Origin: Paraburkholderia sp. Tr-20389
Lineage (GTDB): Bacteria > Pseudomonadota > Gammaproteobacteria > Burkholderiales > Burkholderiaceae
Direction: 5' to 3'
Length of the DNA stretch: 64,000 nt
Assembly (NCBI RefSeq): GCF_017104565.1
Contig: NZ_JAAGPD010000009.1
Location: forward strand, 1 to 64,000
Positions within the stretch are counted from its first letter, which is position 1, and each line of letters begins with the position of its first letter. Shown in pieces: positions 44,672 to 54,399 of this stretch. Made by a program: the position numbers and the translations under genes. A model generated the notes under the pieces. That model was given only the letters and a program-made list of their open reading frames with translations, was not told where the DNA came from and ran no database searches.

Positions 44672-45883
44672 TCAAGCAGCAGCAGGCGCATTCGGCGTTC
44701 GCGCATTGCGCAAATACAGCATGGTGGACAGACCGACAGCCGCCGCAGCGGCAACAGCTGCAAACAGAAACACCGATCCGTATCCAAACTCACCGGCAAT
44801 ATATCCGGCCAGCGGCCCAGTAATCCCGAGCGACAAATCGAGGAACACCGAATACGCCGACAACGCCGCGCCACGGCTGGCAGGCGGCACGAGCCCAACC
44901 GCCTCGACGCCCAGCGCCGGAAACACCAACGCAAATCCAAACCCCGTCAACGCAGCGCCCGCAAGCGCAACATGCGGCTCCGGCGCGAGCCACAACAACA
45001 GCAAGCCAGCGCATTCAAACGAAAACGAAGCAATCGCGACGCGAAACCCGCCATACGTCTTGATCGTGTTGGCAAACAGCAGACGCGCACCGATGAACAG
45101 CGTGCCGAACACCGTCAGCGACAACGCAGCATTAGGCCAATGATTGGCCGCATAGAACAGCGTGATGAACGTCGCAATCGAACCGAAGCCCGCCGAGCCG
45201 AGCGCGAGGCCAATGCCGTGCGGCAGCACGCGCGTGAACACGCTGCGATACGACATCCGCTCGCCATGCACGACCGGCACAGGCGCAATTCGCTGCGCGA
45301 GCGTATAGCCAATCGCCGCCAGTGCGATCACCACGACGCCAAGCGCGAAAAAGCCCACGCTGCGCGAAATCCATACGCCCACCGGCGCGCCGATCGCGAG
45401 CGCGCCATACGTGGCGATACCGTTCCACGAAATCACGCGCGCATTGTTCGTCGTGCCGACCCGTCCGATGCCCCACAGGATCGCACCCGTGCCGCACAGG
45501 CTTTCGCCGAAACCGAGCACCAGCCGGCTCAGCACCAGCAGGCTCAGGCTCAACGTCGGCCAGCGGCCCAGCAAGACGGCCAGCAACAACATAATGCCGC
45601 TCGCGCCGCAGCCGAGCAGACCAATCGTCACCGTCTTCTTCGGCCCGAGCGTGTCCGCCGAACGGCCGGCAATCGGACGCGACGCGAGCGTCGCGAAATA
45701 CTGGACGCTGATCGCCAGGCCCGCGATCACCGCGCTGTAGCCAAGGTCGTCATGGACGTAGCCAGGCAGCACGGCAAGCGGCACGCCGATCGTCAGATAA
45801 CAAAGAAACGTGAAGAAAACGACCGGAATGATCTGCAAAGTGGTCGCAAATTCGCTGCGCGGTGTAGCGGAGTCGGCGGACAT
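44672..45883 (-). CDS. MFS transporter, YhhS-like
   Basis: The 403-residue protein has twelve predicted helices, with [20 protein letters not shown] in helix 1, [20 protein letters not shown] as motif A and [20 protein letters not shown] in helix 4. This pattern matches the YhhS/arabinose-exporter group of the DHA1 superfamily. The transported compound is unknown. Its 3' end lies 90 bp from the right edge of repeat element A. It is divergent from xdhA with 385 bp between them. Confidence 0.88.
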   Translation of the reverse strand: MSADSATPRSEFATTLQIIPVVFFTFLCYLTIGVPLAVLPGYVHDDLGYSAVIAGLAISVQYFATLASRPIAGRSADTLGPKKTVTIGLLGCGASGIMLLLAVLLGRWPTLSLSLLVLSRLVLGFGESLCGTGAILWGIGRVGTTNNARVISWNGIATYGALAIGAPVGVWISRSVGFFALGVVVIALAAIGYTLAQRIAPVPVVHGERMSYRSVFTRVLPHGIGLALGSAGFGSIATFITLFYAANHWPNAALSLTVFGTLFIGARLLFANTIKTYGGFRVAIASFSFECAGLLLLWLAPEPHVALAGAALTGFGFALVFPALGVEAVGLVPPASRGAALSAYSVFLDLSLGITGPLAGYIAGEFGYGSVFLFAAVAAAAAVGLSTMLYLRNARTPNAPAAA

Positions 45884-46268
45884 GGGGAAAACGAGACTTG
45901 AATTTGGCGGGGAGCCATGATTTTCCCATGGAACCGATTCCCCTGCAGGCTCCGCTTAAAAATTTTCTCGTCGAAACAACGCGCTGAAACGGCCTTCTGA
46001 CGGCTTCCCATCAAATTTTTCGGCATCGCGTCGCCCGTACGAATCAATCCGATTGTCCTAATCTCGTTAAAAATTACCAAAACAGCTTGAAACGGACATC
46101 CAGATATAAGCCGAGCTACCGTCCGCTGTCTCAATTTATCGCTCCAGCTGTATGTCCCCCATGCGATCGGGCCTATGGGTTGTGAATATTGATGATGCTA
46201 CTTTTCGACCATCAGCCGCACCGTCCGCAGCCCCACGCGGACGCGAACAACCGAAACGAGCACGAGAC
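45884..46268. other. Divergent promoter region between the MFS gene and xdhABC
   Basis: This 385-bp region is AT-richer than its neighbours (45950-46150) and should hold both promoters. CGGAC at 46093 and GTCCG at 46122 form a loose inverted repeat, but no confident operator or gene is seen. Confidence 0.4.
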
Positions 46269-47786
46269 ATGAGCCAGCCGATCCGCTTCTACCATCGCAA
46301 CGCGATCCGTGAAATCACCGACGCGCCCGTCACCCGCACCGTTCTTCAATACCTGCGCGAAGACGCGCGCTGCACGGGCACCAAGGAAGGCTGCGCGGAA
46401 GGCGACTGCGGCGCGTGCACGGTCGTGGTCGGCGAGCGCAACGACGCGGGCGGCGTCAGCTTCAAGGCGGTCAACGCGTGCATCCAGTTTCTGCCGACGC
46501 TCGACGGCAAGGCGCTCTTCACCGTCGAAGACCTGCGCCAGCCGGACGGCAGCCTCCATCCCGTGCAGGAAGCGATGGTCGAATGCCACGGCTCGCAATG
46601 CGGCTTCTGCACGCCGGGCTTCGTGATGTCGATGTGGTCGATGTATGAAAAGCACGGCCACGAGCACGCCTGCAGAAACAAGACGGTGCCAGACCGCGCT
46701 GACATCGCCAACGCGCTGACGGGCAATCTGTGCCGCTGCACCGGCTATCGCCCGATCATCGACGCGGCCGAGCGCATGTTCCAGCTGCCCGCGCCGAAAG
46801 CGCCCGTCGACGTGAAGGCGCTCGCAGCGAAGCTTGCGACGCTCGAACGCGGCGAAACCTTCCACTACGAACACAACGGCCAGCAGTTCGACGCGCCGCG
46901 CACCGTCGCCGCGCTCGCGCAGATCAAGGCCGCCGCACCCGACACGCGGATTCTCGCGGGCAGCACCGACATCGGCCTGTGGGTCACGAAGATGATGCGC
47001 GACCTCGGTCATATCGTGTACGTCGGCCAGATCGCCGAAATGCAGAAGATCGACGTCACCGAAGACTGGATCGAAATCGGCGCCGGTGTCACCGTCGAGC
47101 GCGCGTACGCCGAACTCGCGAAGCAGTATCCCGAACTGACGGAGATGTGGCAGCGCTTCGCGTCGCTTCCCATCCGCAACGCGGGCACGCTCGGCGGCAA
47201 CGTGGCGAACGGCTCGCCCATCGGCGATTCGATGCCGGGCCTGATCGCGCTGGGCGCGCGGGTCGTGCTGCGCGGCGCCGACGTCGAACGCGAACTGGCG
47301 CTCGAAGACCTGTACCTCGCGTATCAGAAGAAGGACATGGCCGCGCACGAGTTCGTCGTCGGTCTGAAGGTGCCCGCGCGCAATGCGGCGCGTAAGCACT
47401 TCCAGTTCCGCACGTACAAGATTTCGAAGCGCTTCGACTCGGATATTTCCGCCGTATGCGCCGCGTTTTCGTTCATCGCCGACGGCGAGACGATCCGCGA
47501 GCCGCGCATCGCGTTCGGCGGGATGGCCGCGACGCCGAAGCGCGCAACGCACGCCGAAGCCGTGCTCGCCGACAACGACTGGCACGAAGCCACCGCGCAG
47601 ATCGCGATGCTCGCGCTCGCGAAGGACTATCAGCCGCTGTCCGACATGCGCGCGACCAGCGACTACCGCCTCGAAGCCGCGAAGAACACGCTGTACCGCT
47701 TCTGGCTCGAAACGCGCCCGAACAATCCGCTGCAAAAGAGCGCGCTCGATGTGCGCGCGGTGCTGGCGGCAGGCGCGGACGCCTGA
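46269..47786 (+). CDS. xdhA: Xanthine dehydrogenase small subunit (FeS/FAD)
   Basis: This subunit carries the two [2Fe-2S] clusters and FAD of xanthine dehydrogenase, which oxidises hypoxanthine and xanthine to urate. The 505-residue protein has the plant-type ferredoxin motif KEGCAEGDCGACTVVVGE, the second cluster CGFCTPGFVMSMWSMYE with GNLCRCTGYRPIIDA, and the FAD domain ILAGSTDIGLWVTKMMRDLG with LPIRNAGTLGGNVANGSPIG. The start MSQPIRFYHRN at 46269 gives the expected N-terminus. xdhB follows after 33 bp. Confidence 0.97.
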   Translation: MSQPIRFYHRNAIREITDAPVTRTVLQYLREDARCTGTKEGCAEGDCGACTVVVGERNDAGGVSFKAVNACIQFLPTLDGKALFTVEDLRQPDGSLHPVQEAMVECHGSQCGFCTPGFVMSMWSMYEKHGHEHACRNKTVPDRADIANALTGNLCRCTGYRPIIDAAERMFQLPAPKAPVDVKALAAKLATLERGETFHYEHNGQQFDAPRTVAALAQIKAAAPDTRILAGSTDIGLWVTKMMRDLGHIVYVGQIAEMQKIDVTEDWIEIGAGVTVERAYAELAKQYPELTEMWQRFASLPIRNAGTLGGNVANGSPIGDSMPGLIALGARVVLRGADVERELALEDLYLAYQKKDMAAHEFVVGLKVPARNAARKHFQFRTYKISKRFDSDISAVCAAFSFIADGETIREPRIAFGGMAATPKRATHAEAVLADNDWHEATAQIAMLALAKDYQPLSDMRATSDYRLEAAKNTLYRFWLETRPNNPLQKSALDVRAVLAAGADA

Positions 47787-47819
47787 TAGCGAACGGTACG
47801 AATACGGAGAACCAGCAGA

Positions 47820-50177
47820 ATGAACCAGCAAGCCGAACCGTTCCTGAAAGACGCGAAGGAACTCGCCGACTTTACGCAAGTACATGTGTCGCGCCCGCAC
47901 GAATCCGCGCATCTGCACGTGAGCGGCCGAGCCACCTACACCGACGACATCCCGGAACTCGCGGGCACGCTGCACGCCGCGCTCGGCCTGTCGCCGAAAG
48001 CGCACGCAAAGATCCTGTCGATGTCGTTCGACAAGGTGCGCGCGACGCCCGGCGTCGTCGCCGTCTTCACGGCTGACGACATTCCCGGCCACAACGATTG
48101 CGCGCCGATCGTCAAGGGCGACGATCCGATCCTCGCAGATGGGCTCGTCCAGTACGTCGGCCAGCCGATGTTCATCGTGGTCGCGACGTCGCACGACGCG
48201 GCGCGCCTCGGCGCACGTCGCGCGGATATCGAATTCGAGGAACTGCCCGCCGTGCTGACGGCGCAGCAGGCGCGCGCCGCGAACCAGAGCGTGATTCCGC
48301 CGATGAAGCTCGCACGTGGCGATGCCGCGTCGAAGCTCCAGCGCGCGGTGCATCGCGATGCGGGCGAAATGCTGCTCGGCGGCCAGGAGCAGTTCTATCT
48401 GGAAGGGCAGATCTCCTACGCCGTGCCGAAGGACGACGACGGCATGCACGTGCATTGTTCGACGCAGCACCCGACGGAAATGCAGCACCTCGTCGCGCAC
48501 ATGCTGAACGTGCATTCGCACAACGTGCTGGTCGAGTGCCGCCGCATGGGCGGCGGCTTCGGCGGCAAGGAATCGCAGTCGAGCATGTTCGCGTGCTGCG
48601 CGGCGCTGGCCGCATGGAAGCTGCTGTGTCCCGTCAAGCTGCGCCCGGACCGCGACGACGACATGATGGTCACGGGCAAGCGCCACGACTTCCACTACAC
48701 GTATGACGTCGGCTACGACGACGAAGGCGTGATCGAGGGCGTGTCCGTCGACATGACCTCGCGCTGCGGCTTTTCGGCCGACCTGTCCGGTCCTGTGATG
48801 ACGCGCGCCGTGTGCCACTTCGACAACGCGTACTTTCTGTCGGACGTCGCGATCGACGGCTTCTGCGGCAAGACGAACACGCAGTCGAACACCGCGTTTC
48901 GCGGCTTCGGCGGCCCGCAGGGTGCGTTCGCGATCGAATACATCATGGACGACATCGCGCGCTCGCTCGGCAAGGATTCGCTCGACGTGCGCCGCCGCAA
49001 CCTGTACGGCAAGACTGAGCGCAACCAGACGCCGTATGGACAGGTCGTCGAAGACAACGTAATTCACGAACTGATCGACGAACTCGAAGCGACGAGCGAC
49101 TATCGCCGGCGCCGTGCCGAAGTGTTCGAGTTCAACCGCAACAACGACGTGCTGAAGAAGGGCCTCGCGCTCACGCCCGTCAAGTTCGGCATCGCGTTCA
49201 ACGTCACGCACTTCAACCAGGCGGGCGCGCTCGTACATATCTATACCGATGGCTCGGTGCTCGTGAATCACGGCGGCACGGAAATGGGCCAGGGCTTGAA
49301 CACGAAGGTCGCGCAGGTGGTCGCGCATGAACTCGGCGTGAGCTTCAACCGCGTGCGCGTCACGGCGACGGATACGTCGAAGGTCGCGAATACGTCGGCG
49401 ACGGCGGCATCGACGGGCTCGGACCTGAACGGCAAGGCCGCGCAGGACGCCGCGCGTCAATTGCGCGAGCGCCTTGCCGCGTTCGCCGCCGACAAGTTCG
49501 GCGCGGGCGAAGTGACGGCGGCGGAGGTGCGCTTCGCGGGCGACTGCGCGCTGATCGGCGATGCTGTCGTGCCGTTCGAGGAAGTGATCGCGAAGGCGTA
49601 TCTCGCGCGCGTGCAACTGTGGTCCGATGGTTTCTACGCGACGCCGAAGCTCTACTGGGATCAGGCAAAGCTGCAAGGCCGGCCGTTCTTCTACTACTCG
49701 TACGGCGCGGCCGTGTCGGAAGTCGTGATCGACACGCTGACGGGAGAAATGCGCGTGCTGCGCGCCGACGCGCTGCACGATGTGGGCGCGTCGCTGAACC
49801 CGGCCATCGACGTGGGCCAGGTCGAAGGCGGCTTCATTCAGGGCATGGGCTGGCTCACGACGGAAGAACTGTGGTGGAACGCCGGCGGCAAGCTGATGAC
49901 GCACGCGCCGTCCACGTACAAGATTCCGACCGTCAACGACACGCCGCCCGATTTCCGCGTGCGTCTCTTCAAGAACCGCAACGCGGAGGACAGCATCCAT
50001 CGCTCGAAGGCGACGGGCGAGCCGCCGCTGCTGTTGCCGTTCTCGGTGTTCTTCGCGATTCGCGATGCCGTGGCCGCTGTCGGCGACTACAAGGTGAATC
50101 CACCGTTGAACGCGCCCGCGACGGGCGAAGAAATCCTCAAGGCGATTCGCGCGGTGCGCGCTTCGCGCTCGGCTTGA
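47820..50177 (+). CDS. xdhB: Xanthine dehydrogenase large subunit (molybdopterin-binding)
   Basis: This 785-residue subunit binds the molybdenum cofactor and substrate. Blocks seen are SAHLHVSGRATYTDDIPELA at the N-terminal hammerhead domain, CRRMGGGFGGKESQSSMFAC and NTAFRGFGGPQGAFAIEYIM with the substrate Arg. HGGTEMGQGLNTKVAQVVAH follows, and the catalytic Glu is in KATGEPPLLLPFSVFFAIRD. GGAG lies 10 nt before the ATG. It lies between xdhA and a short xdhC in one operon. Confidence 0.98.
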   Translation: MNQQAEPFLKDAKELADFTQVHVSRPHESAHLHVSGRATYTDDIPELAGTLHAALGLSPKAHAKILSMSFDKVRATPGVVAVFTADDIPGHNDCAPIVKGDDPILADGLVQYVGQPMFIVVATSHDAARLGARRADIEFEELPAVLTAQQARAANQSVIPPMKLARGDAASKLQRAVHRDAGEMLLGGQEQFYLEGQISYAVPKDDDGMHVHCSTQHPTEMQHLVAHMLNVHSHNVLVECRRMGGGFGGKESQSSMFACCAALAAWKLLCPVKLRPDRDDDMMVTGKRHDFHYTYDVGYDDEGVIEGVSVDMTSRCGFSADLSGPVMTRAVCHFDNAYFLSDVAIDGFCGKTNTQSNTAFRGFGGPQGAFAIEYIMDDIARSLGKDSLDVRRRNLYGKTERNQTPYGQVVEDNVIHELIDELEATSDYRRRRAEVFEFNRNNDVLKKGLALTPVKFGIAFNVTHFNQAGALVHIYTDGSVLVNHGGTEMGQGLNTKVAQVVAHELGVSFNRVRVTATDTSKVANTSATAASTGSDLNGKAAQDAARQLRERLAAFAADKFGAGEVTAAEVRFAGDCALIGDAVVPFEEVIAKAYLARVQLWSDGFYATPKLYWDQAKLQGRPFFYYSYGAAVSEVVIDTLTGEMRVLRADALHDVGASLNPAIDVGQVEGGFIQGMGWLTTEELWWNAGGKLMTHAPSTYKIPTVNDTPPDFRVRLFKNRNAEDSIHRSKATGEPPLLLPFSVFFAIRDAVAAVGDYKVNPPLNAPATGEEILKAIRAVRASRSA

Positions 50178-50199
50178 ACGTTATAAGAGGGCGCTCGCC

Positions 50200-50790
50200 A
50201 TGATGCACGTTCCGTCTTCTGTCGACATGCCCGTTCAGATCGGCCGGCGCAGCGGCCACGCGACGAAGCTACCGCCGCCGATGCACGTCGTGCTGTTCGG
50301 CGCGGGCCATGTCGGCCATGCGCTGATCTCGCTGCTCGGCCGGCTGCCGTGCGTGGTGCAATGGGTCGACGAACGCGACGAGCTGTTCCCCGACGAAGTG
50401 CCCGCGAACGTGCAGGTCGAGGCGACCGACACGCCCGCCGCGATCGTCGACGAAGCGCCCGCCGGCGCGTACTTCCTCGTGATGACGCACAACCACGCGC
50501 TCGATTTCGCGCTCGCCGAGCGCATCATGCGGCGGCGCGATTTCACGTACTTCGGGATGATCGGTTCGAAGACGAAGCGCGTGAAGTTCGAGCGTCGTCT
50601 GATCGATCGTGGCGTCGATCCGCAGCGTCTGTTCGAGATGACCTGTCCGATCGGCGTGCCGGGAATCGTCGACAAGGCGCCGCCGTCGATTGCCGTCGCC
50701 GTCTGCGCGGAACTGCTGCAGGTGCGTTCGCAGCAGATTTCGCTCGCCGATCTCGCATCCGCTCAGCAGGCGGACTGCGTCGGCGCGTGA
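50200..50790 (+). CDS. xdhC: XdhC-type accessory protein lacking the N-terminal XdhC/CoxI domain
   Basis: XdhC binds the molybdenum cofactor and inserts it into XdhB. This 196-residue product has only the C-terminal Rossmann part: MHVVLFGAGHVGHALISLLG, CVVQWVDERDELFPDEVP, YFLVMTHNHALDFALAERIM and YFGMIGSKTKRVKFERRLID. XdhC proteins usually run near 250-350 residues, with an N-terminal XdhC/CoxI domain before this part; here only about 27 residues precede it. GAGGG lies 8 nt before the ATG and xdhB ends 22 bp upstream, leaving no room for the missing domain. It may be reduced but functional, or decayed. Confidence 0.85.
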   Translation: MMHVPSSVDMPVQIGRRSGHATKLPPPMHVVLFGAGHVGHALISLLGRLPCVVQWVDERDELFPDEVPANVQVEATDTPAAIVDEAPAGAYFLVMTHNHALDFALAERIMRRRDFTYFGMIGSKTKRVKFERRLIDRGVDPQRLFEMTCPIGVPGIVDKAPPSIAVAVCAELLQVRSQQISLADLASAQQADCVGA

Positions 50791-50791
50791 T

Positions 50792-51820
50792 TCACTGACC
50801 GATTCCTCCAGCGGGCGCAGCGGGCACACTCGCGGCGCCCGTTTTTTTCTCCGCCTTTTCTTCACGTGCCGCCGCCCGCGCGCGCCGCGGCTTATTTGCC
50901 ACCAGCATCTCCGACACCTGCGCCATCAGGCTGCGCAGCCATGCGATATCGCTTGGCCGGTCCGGTTGCGGATGCCACATCTGATAGCACTTGATGCGCG
51001 GAAACGGAATCGGCACATCGACCACGGCCAGCGGCAACATCTCCGCATAGTGCAGTGCGAAGCGGCGTGTCGTCGTGAAGATCAGATCCGATTGCAGCAG
51101 CACCTGCGGTACGAGACCGAAATAGGGCAGCGTCGCGACGATACGGCGCGACGCCTGCGCGCGCGCGAAACCCGTGTCGATGGCGCCGCCGCGCGCGCCG
51201 CTGTAGTGCGCGGGCGCGAGATGCGGCGCGGCGAGATAGGCGTCGCGCGTGAGCGGCGCCTTTGCCAGCGGATGATCGGCGCGCATCATGCACACGACGG
51301 TATCGGAGAACAGGTCGCTGCGCTCGAAGCGCACGTCGGGCTTCGGCCAGTTGCCGATCACGAGATCGAGTTCGCCCGCATCGAGCGCGGAGGTGTGATC
51401 GAAGAGCGGCCCGAGCGACTCGATCTCGAGCCGCGCATGCGGCGCCGCCTCGCGGAACTGCGCGATCACGGTCGGCATGAAGAAATCGTTCAGATAATCG
51501 GGCGCGGCGATGCGGAACGTGCGGCGCGAGCGCGCCGGATCGAAGTCGCCGTGCGGCGTCGCGACGAAGTCGACATCGCGCAGCACTTTCTGCGCGGCCG
51601 CCAGCAGCGATTCGCCGTATTCCGTCGGCACCATGCCTGACTTGCCGCGCACGAGGATCGGATCGTTCAGCGTTTCGCGCAGCTTGCGCAGCGCGGTGCT
51701 GATGGCGGGCTGCGTCTGGTTCAGCCGCAGTGCCGTCTGCGTGACGCTGCGCTCGACGAGCAGCGTGCGCAGCACGCGCACGAGCCAGATATCGAGTGAA
51801 GCGGCGGTGTCGTCATCCAT
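50792..51820 (-). CDS. LysR family transcriptional regulator
   Basis: The 342-residue protein has the LysR DNA-binding domain LRTLLVERSVTQTALRLNQT followed by QPAISTALRKLRETLNDPIL, and an effector domain with RTFRIAAPDYLNDFFMPTVI. The C-terminal tail is unusually basic and Ala-rich (RRARAAAREEKAEKKTG). It converges on xdhC, so it may control xdhABC from a distance or an unlinked target. ATG at 51820 is preferred to GTG 51922; neither has a clear ribosome site. Confidence 0.88.
   Translation of the reverse strand: MDDDTAASLDIWLVRVLRTLLVERSVTQTALRLNQTQPAISTALRKLRETLNDPILVRGKSGMVPTEYGESLLAAAQKVLRDVDFVATPHGDFDPARSRRTFRIAAPDYLNDFFMPTVIAQFREAAPHARLEIESLGPLFDHTSALDAGELDLVIGNWPKPDVRFERSDLFSDTVVCMMRADHPLAKAPLTRDAYLAAPHLAPAHYSGARGGAIDTGFARAQASRRIVATLPYFGLVPQVLLQSDLIFTTTRRFALHYAEMLPLAVVDVPIPFPRIKCYQMWHPQPDRPSDIAWLRSLMAQVSEMLVANKPRRARAAAREEKAEKKTGAASVPAAPAGGIGQ
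50812..50848 (+). terminator. Intrinsic terminator of xdhABC
   Basis: A 7-bp stem CGGGCGC/GCGCCCG around a 16-nt loop is followed by seven T, 22 bp after the xdhC stop. It overlaps the 3' end of the convergent LysR gene. Confidence 0.65.
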
Positions 51821-52053
51821 GAATCGGCGGGGCGGGGGAGGCCCGTTGAAGGCATTTCGAGTGCTTGTGTCAGGCGGTGCATCGTGCGTGCGCGGCGTCT
51901 CGTAGTCGACGCCGTGCCGCACGCGTACGAAGCCATAACCTTATGCCCGTTTAACCGGCGCGGGCATAGTGCGCGCCCTATGCCGGGCATCACGGCCGGC
52001 GATCCGCTCATGCTTTGCGCGCCGCGCCGCCGCCGTGCGACGCGGGAAGAGAC

Positions 52054-52698
52054 TCACGCCTGCGCCAGACCCTTCGGCAGCGACGTGATCCGCTTCACTT
52101 CCTTCGATTCGAGCCAGTTCGGCGTGCGCGCGCAATAGAGCACCATGGGCAGCGCGTCTTCACCCCAGAACAACTGCTTGTTCAGCCAGAACGTCGGCAC
52201 GCCGAACACGCCGATCGCGATCGCGTCAGCGCCGTTGCGCATCATTTGTGCGCGTGTCGCTTCGCGTTCGATCAGTTCCTGGCCGTCCGGCACCTTCAGG
52301 CGTTCGCACAGCGCGGCGAAGCCTTCGTCGGTCGACGGATCGCGGCCGTCGCGCCAGATGAAGCGGAATATCTCGCGCACCGTGTGCAGGTCGGAGCCGA
52401 GCGCGACGGACAGTAGCATCGGCCTCGTCGAATCGAACGGATGCGAGGGTGGCATGCGGAACGGAATGCCCAGTTGCTCCGCGCGAAACAGCGCGTACCG
52501 GTACGTGAAAATGCGTTTCGCGGGCACGTCGTAGGCGACCCGCTGGCCCCAGTGGCGATACAGGTCGTTCAGCAGCACCGGCGTCAGCACGAACGGCAGT
52601 TCAGGCCATTTATCGTGCTGTTCGAGCAGCAGATACGAGAACGGTGAGACAAAGTCGTAAAACCACAACGGCTGCGTGGCGTCGATGCCATCGGTCAT
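52054..52698 (-). CDS. DsbA-family protein, 2-hydroxychromene-2-carboxylate isomerase-like
   Basis: The 214-residue thioredoxin-fold protein has WFYDFVSPFSYLLLEQHDKW, where the Ser of SPFSY replaces the DsbA CxxC site as in HCCA isomerases (kappa glutathione transferase group). The closing motif is FGVPTFWLNKQLFWGEDALP. HCCA isomerase works in naphthalene breakdown, but many relatives in proteobacteria have unknown substrates, and no aromatic-ring genes are beside it. A glutathione-dependent isomerase is the best general call. Confidence 0.82.
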   Translation of the reverse strand: MTDGIDATQPLWFYDFVSPFSYLLLEQHDKWPELPFVLTPVLLNDLYRHWGQRVAYDVPAKRIFTYRYALFRAEQLGIPFRMPPSHPFDSTRPMLLSVALGSDLHTVREIFRFIWRDGRDPSTDEGFAALCERLKVPDGQELIEREATRAQMMRNGADAIAIGVFGVPTFWLNKQLFWGEDALPMVLYCARTPNWLESKEVKRITSLPKGLAQA

Positions 52699-52884
52699 GA
52701 TGTCTCCCGGTTGCCTGAATCGGCGGGCTGTCGGCGATGCCGCGCGTCAGCCCATTCTGATTGTTTCGATCTTACGCGGAGCAAGCCCCGTGCGCATCAT
52801 TTGACGAAATGCCGTTGCGGCATTGTTTGTTGCGCGGACGCTCGGAGGGTGCGTCATGACGCACCCGGTCTCGACAGGGCGGTC

Positions 52885-54399
52885 CTAGCGGTTCTCTCCG
52901 CCTTCGCGGTCTTCGTGGCCTTCGTTCGCCGCGTGGCCCTCGTGCATGGCCGCGCGCGCTTCGGCGCGGCCGACGGCGCCTGCCTCCGACGAACCCGGCG
53001 TTCCCGCGGCGCCCCCGGCGTCACGCGTCGCAGCCGCTTCCGACGCGCGCGCGAGGCGCGTCCGGACGAAGCCGATATGCTCGCGCAGCACGTAGAACTG
53101 ATCCGCATACGCAAGCGGCATCTTCAGTCCGTTCACCGATTCCTCGATCTTGTCGAGTCTCACGATGAGCGCCTCGCGCTCGGCCGCCGAGGTGTCGCTG
53201 AGCGCCTCGCGCTCGATCGCGATCAGCGCGCCGTACCAGCGGTAGATGCGAGATTTCACACGCCACGCATACAGCGACGGCACGAGCCGCAGCCCCGGTA
53301 TCAGCACGACGATGATCGGGACGAGGACGACCAGCAGCCGGTCCGCGAGACTCGCGAGCCAGAACGGCAGCATGCGATAGAGGAAGCCCTTGCCCGACTT
53401 GTAGTAGCGGGCGGCGTCGTCGCTGATCGTGAAATCATGCGCGAGCGGCGCGGGGAACTCCCCCGCCTTCTGCAGCGCCGTCGCCTTGCCATGCACTTCG
53501 CGCGCGGCTTCGATCAGCAGATCGGACAGCGCGGGATGCAGCGAGTCGCGCGCGACCAGTTCGGCTGTGGGCGCGATCATGTGCAGCGCGGTCGACGGCA
53601 GGTTCTTGCCGAGATCGAACGAGCCCATCGGCATGTCGAGTTGCGTCAGATACGGGAAGCGTTTGGCATACGCGCTCGCCTGGGTGAAGTCGTAGAACTG
53701 CACGCCCGCCGTGCGATACAGCTTGCCCATTACGGGCGGCTGCGCGGAATCGCCCGTGAGGATCGCCGCATCGATCTTGCCTTCCGTCAGCGCGCGGGCG
53801 GCGTCGTCGCCCGACAGCGGCAACAGTTTCGTCGTACCGTCGGGCGTGATCCCGTTCGCTTTCAGCAATTGCAGCGCGAGTTCGCGCGTGCCGCTGCCTT
53901 CGACGCCGATCGCGATGCGCTTGCCCTTGAACTCCGACAGCAGCGTGACCATCGGCCCGCGATAAAAGATCGCGACGGGCACATAGGCGACGCTGCCGAG
54001 CGACATCAGATCGTCCGTCGGTTTGGACGGCGCGATGCCGTCCTGCACGAAGCCAACATCGACGTTCGCGTGCGGGTCGGCCAGACGACGGTAGTTGTCG
54101 AGCGAGCCTTCCGTCTCCAGCACGTTGAGCGTGATGCGGTTGCGAGCGAGGATTTCCTTGTACTTCTGCGCCGCGACCCAGAAGGTGCTGCCTTTGGGAC
54201 CGGCCGCCATCGTCAGCGTATCGGGCGGGGCCGGCTGGATCAGGCGCACGGCGATATAGATCGCGATGGCGCTGATGATCAGGATCGGTCCGAACGAGAT
54301 GGCGAGATCGCGCCACGAAATCGCCACGAAACGGGCGACGAGCTTGGGCGGCTTGTGTTCAGCCGTGCGTTCCGGCCGACGTCCTTCGGAAGGCTTCAT
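52885..54399 (-). CDS. TAXI-family TRAP transporter solute-binding protein, membrane-anchored
   Basis: The 504-residue protein starts with a cytosolic leader and one helix (ISFGPILIISAIAIYIAVRL near residues 35-55). The TAXI binding domain follows (TLTMAAGPKGSTFWVAAQKY; VGFVQDGIAPSKPTDDLMSL; GKRIAIGVEGSGTRELALQL). A second hydrophobic stretch LLVVLVPIIVVLIPGLRLVP and a charged, low-complexity C-terminus then follow. Unlike secreted TAXI proteins it is anchored at both ends. No TRAP permease genes are adjacent, so its partner or signalling role is unknown. Confidence 0.85.
   Translation of the reverse strand: MKPSEGRRPERTAEHKPPKLVARFVAISWRDLAISFGPILIISAIAIYIAVRLIQPAPPDTLTMAAGPKGSTFWVAAQKYKEILARNRITLNVLETEGSLDNYRRLADPHANVDVGFVQDGIAPSKPTDDLMSLGSVAYVPVAIFYRGPMVTLLSEFKGKRIAIGVEGSGTRELALQLLKANGITPDGTTKLLPLSGDDAARALTEGKIDAAILTGDSAQPPVMGKLYRTAGVQFYDFTQASAYAKRFPYLTQLDMPMGSFDLGKNLPSTALHMIAPTAELVARDSLHPALSDLLIEAAREVHGKATALQKAGEFPAPLAHDFTISDDAARYYKSGKGFLYRMLPFWLASLADRLLVVLVPIIVVLIPGLRLVPSLYAWRVKSRIYRWYGALIAIEREALSDTSAAEREALIVRLDKIEESVNGLKMPLAYADQFYVLREHIGFVRTRLARASEAAATRDAGGAAGTPGSSEAGAVGRAEARAAMHEGHAANEGHEDREGGENR

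Noticed and set aside
44557-44823. Small proteins starting MPPRTGATPANQ at the element ends (also near 58799 and 59335)
   Set aside because: The frame arises from the terminal repeat of the composite element and runs into unrelated sequence each time; the shared part is the repeat, not a protein.
46212-50000. A 1262-codon open frame on the minus strand opposite xdhA-xdhB
   Set aside because: It is an antisense shadow produced by high-GC codon bias; the translation is Arg/His/Val-rich with no domain, while the plus strand encodes clear XdhA and XdhB.
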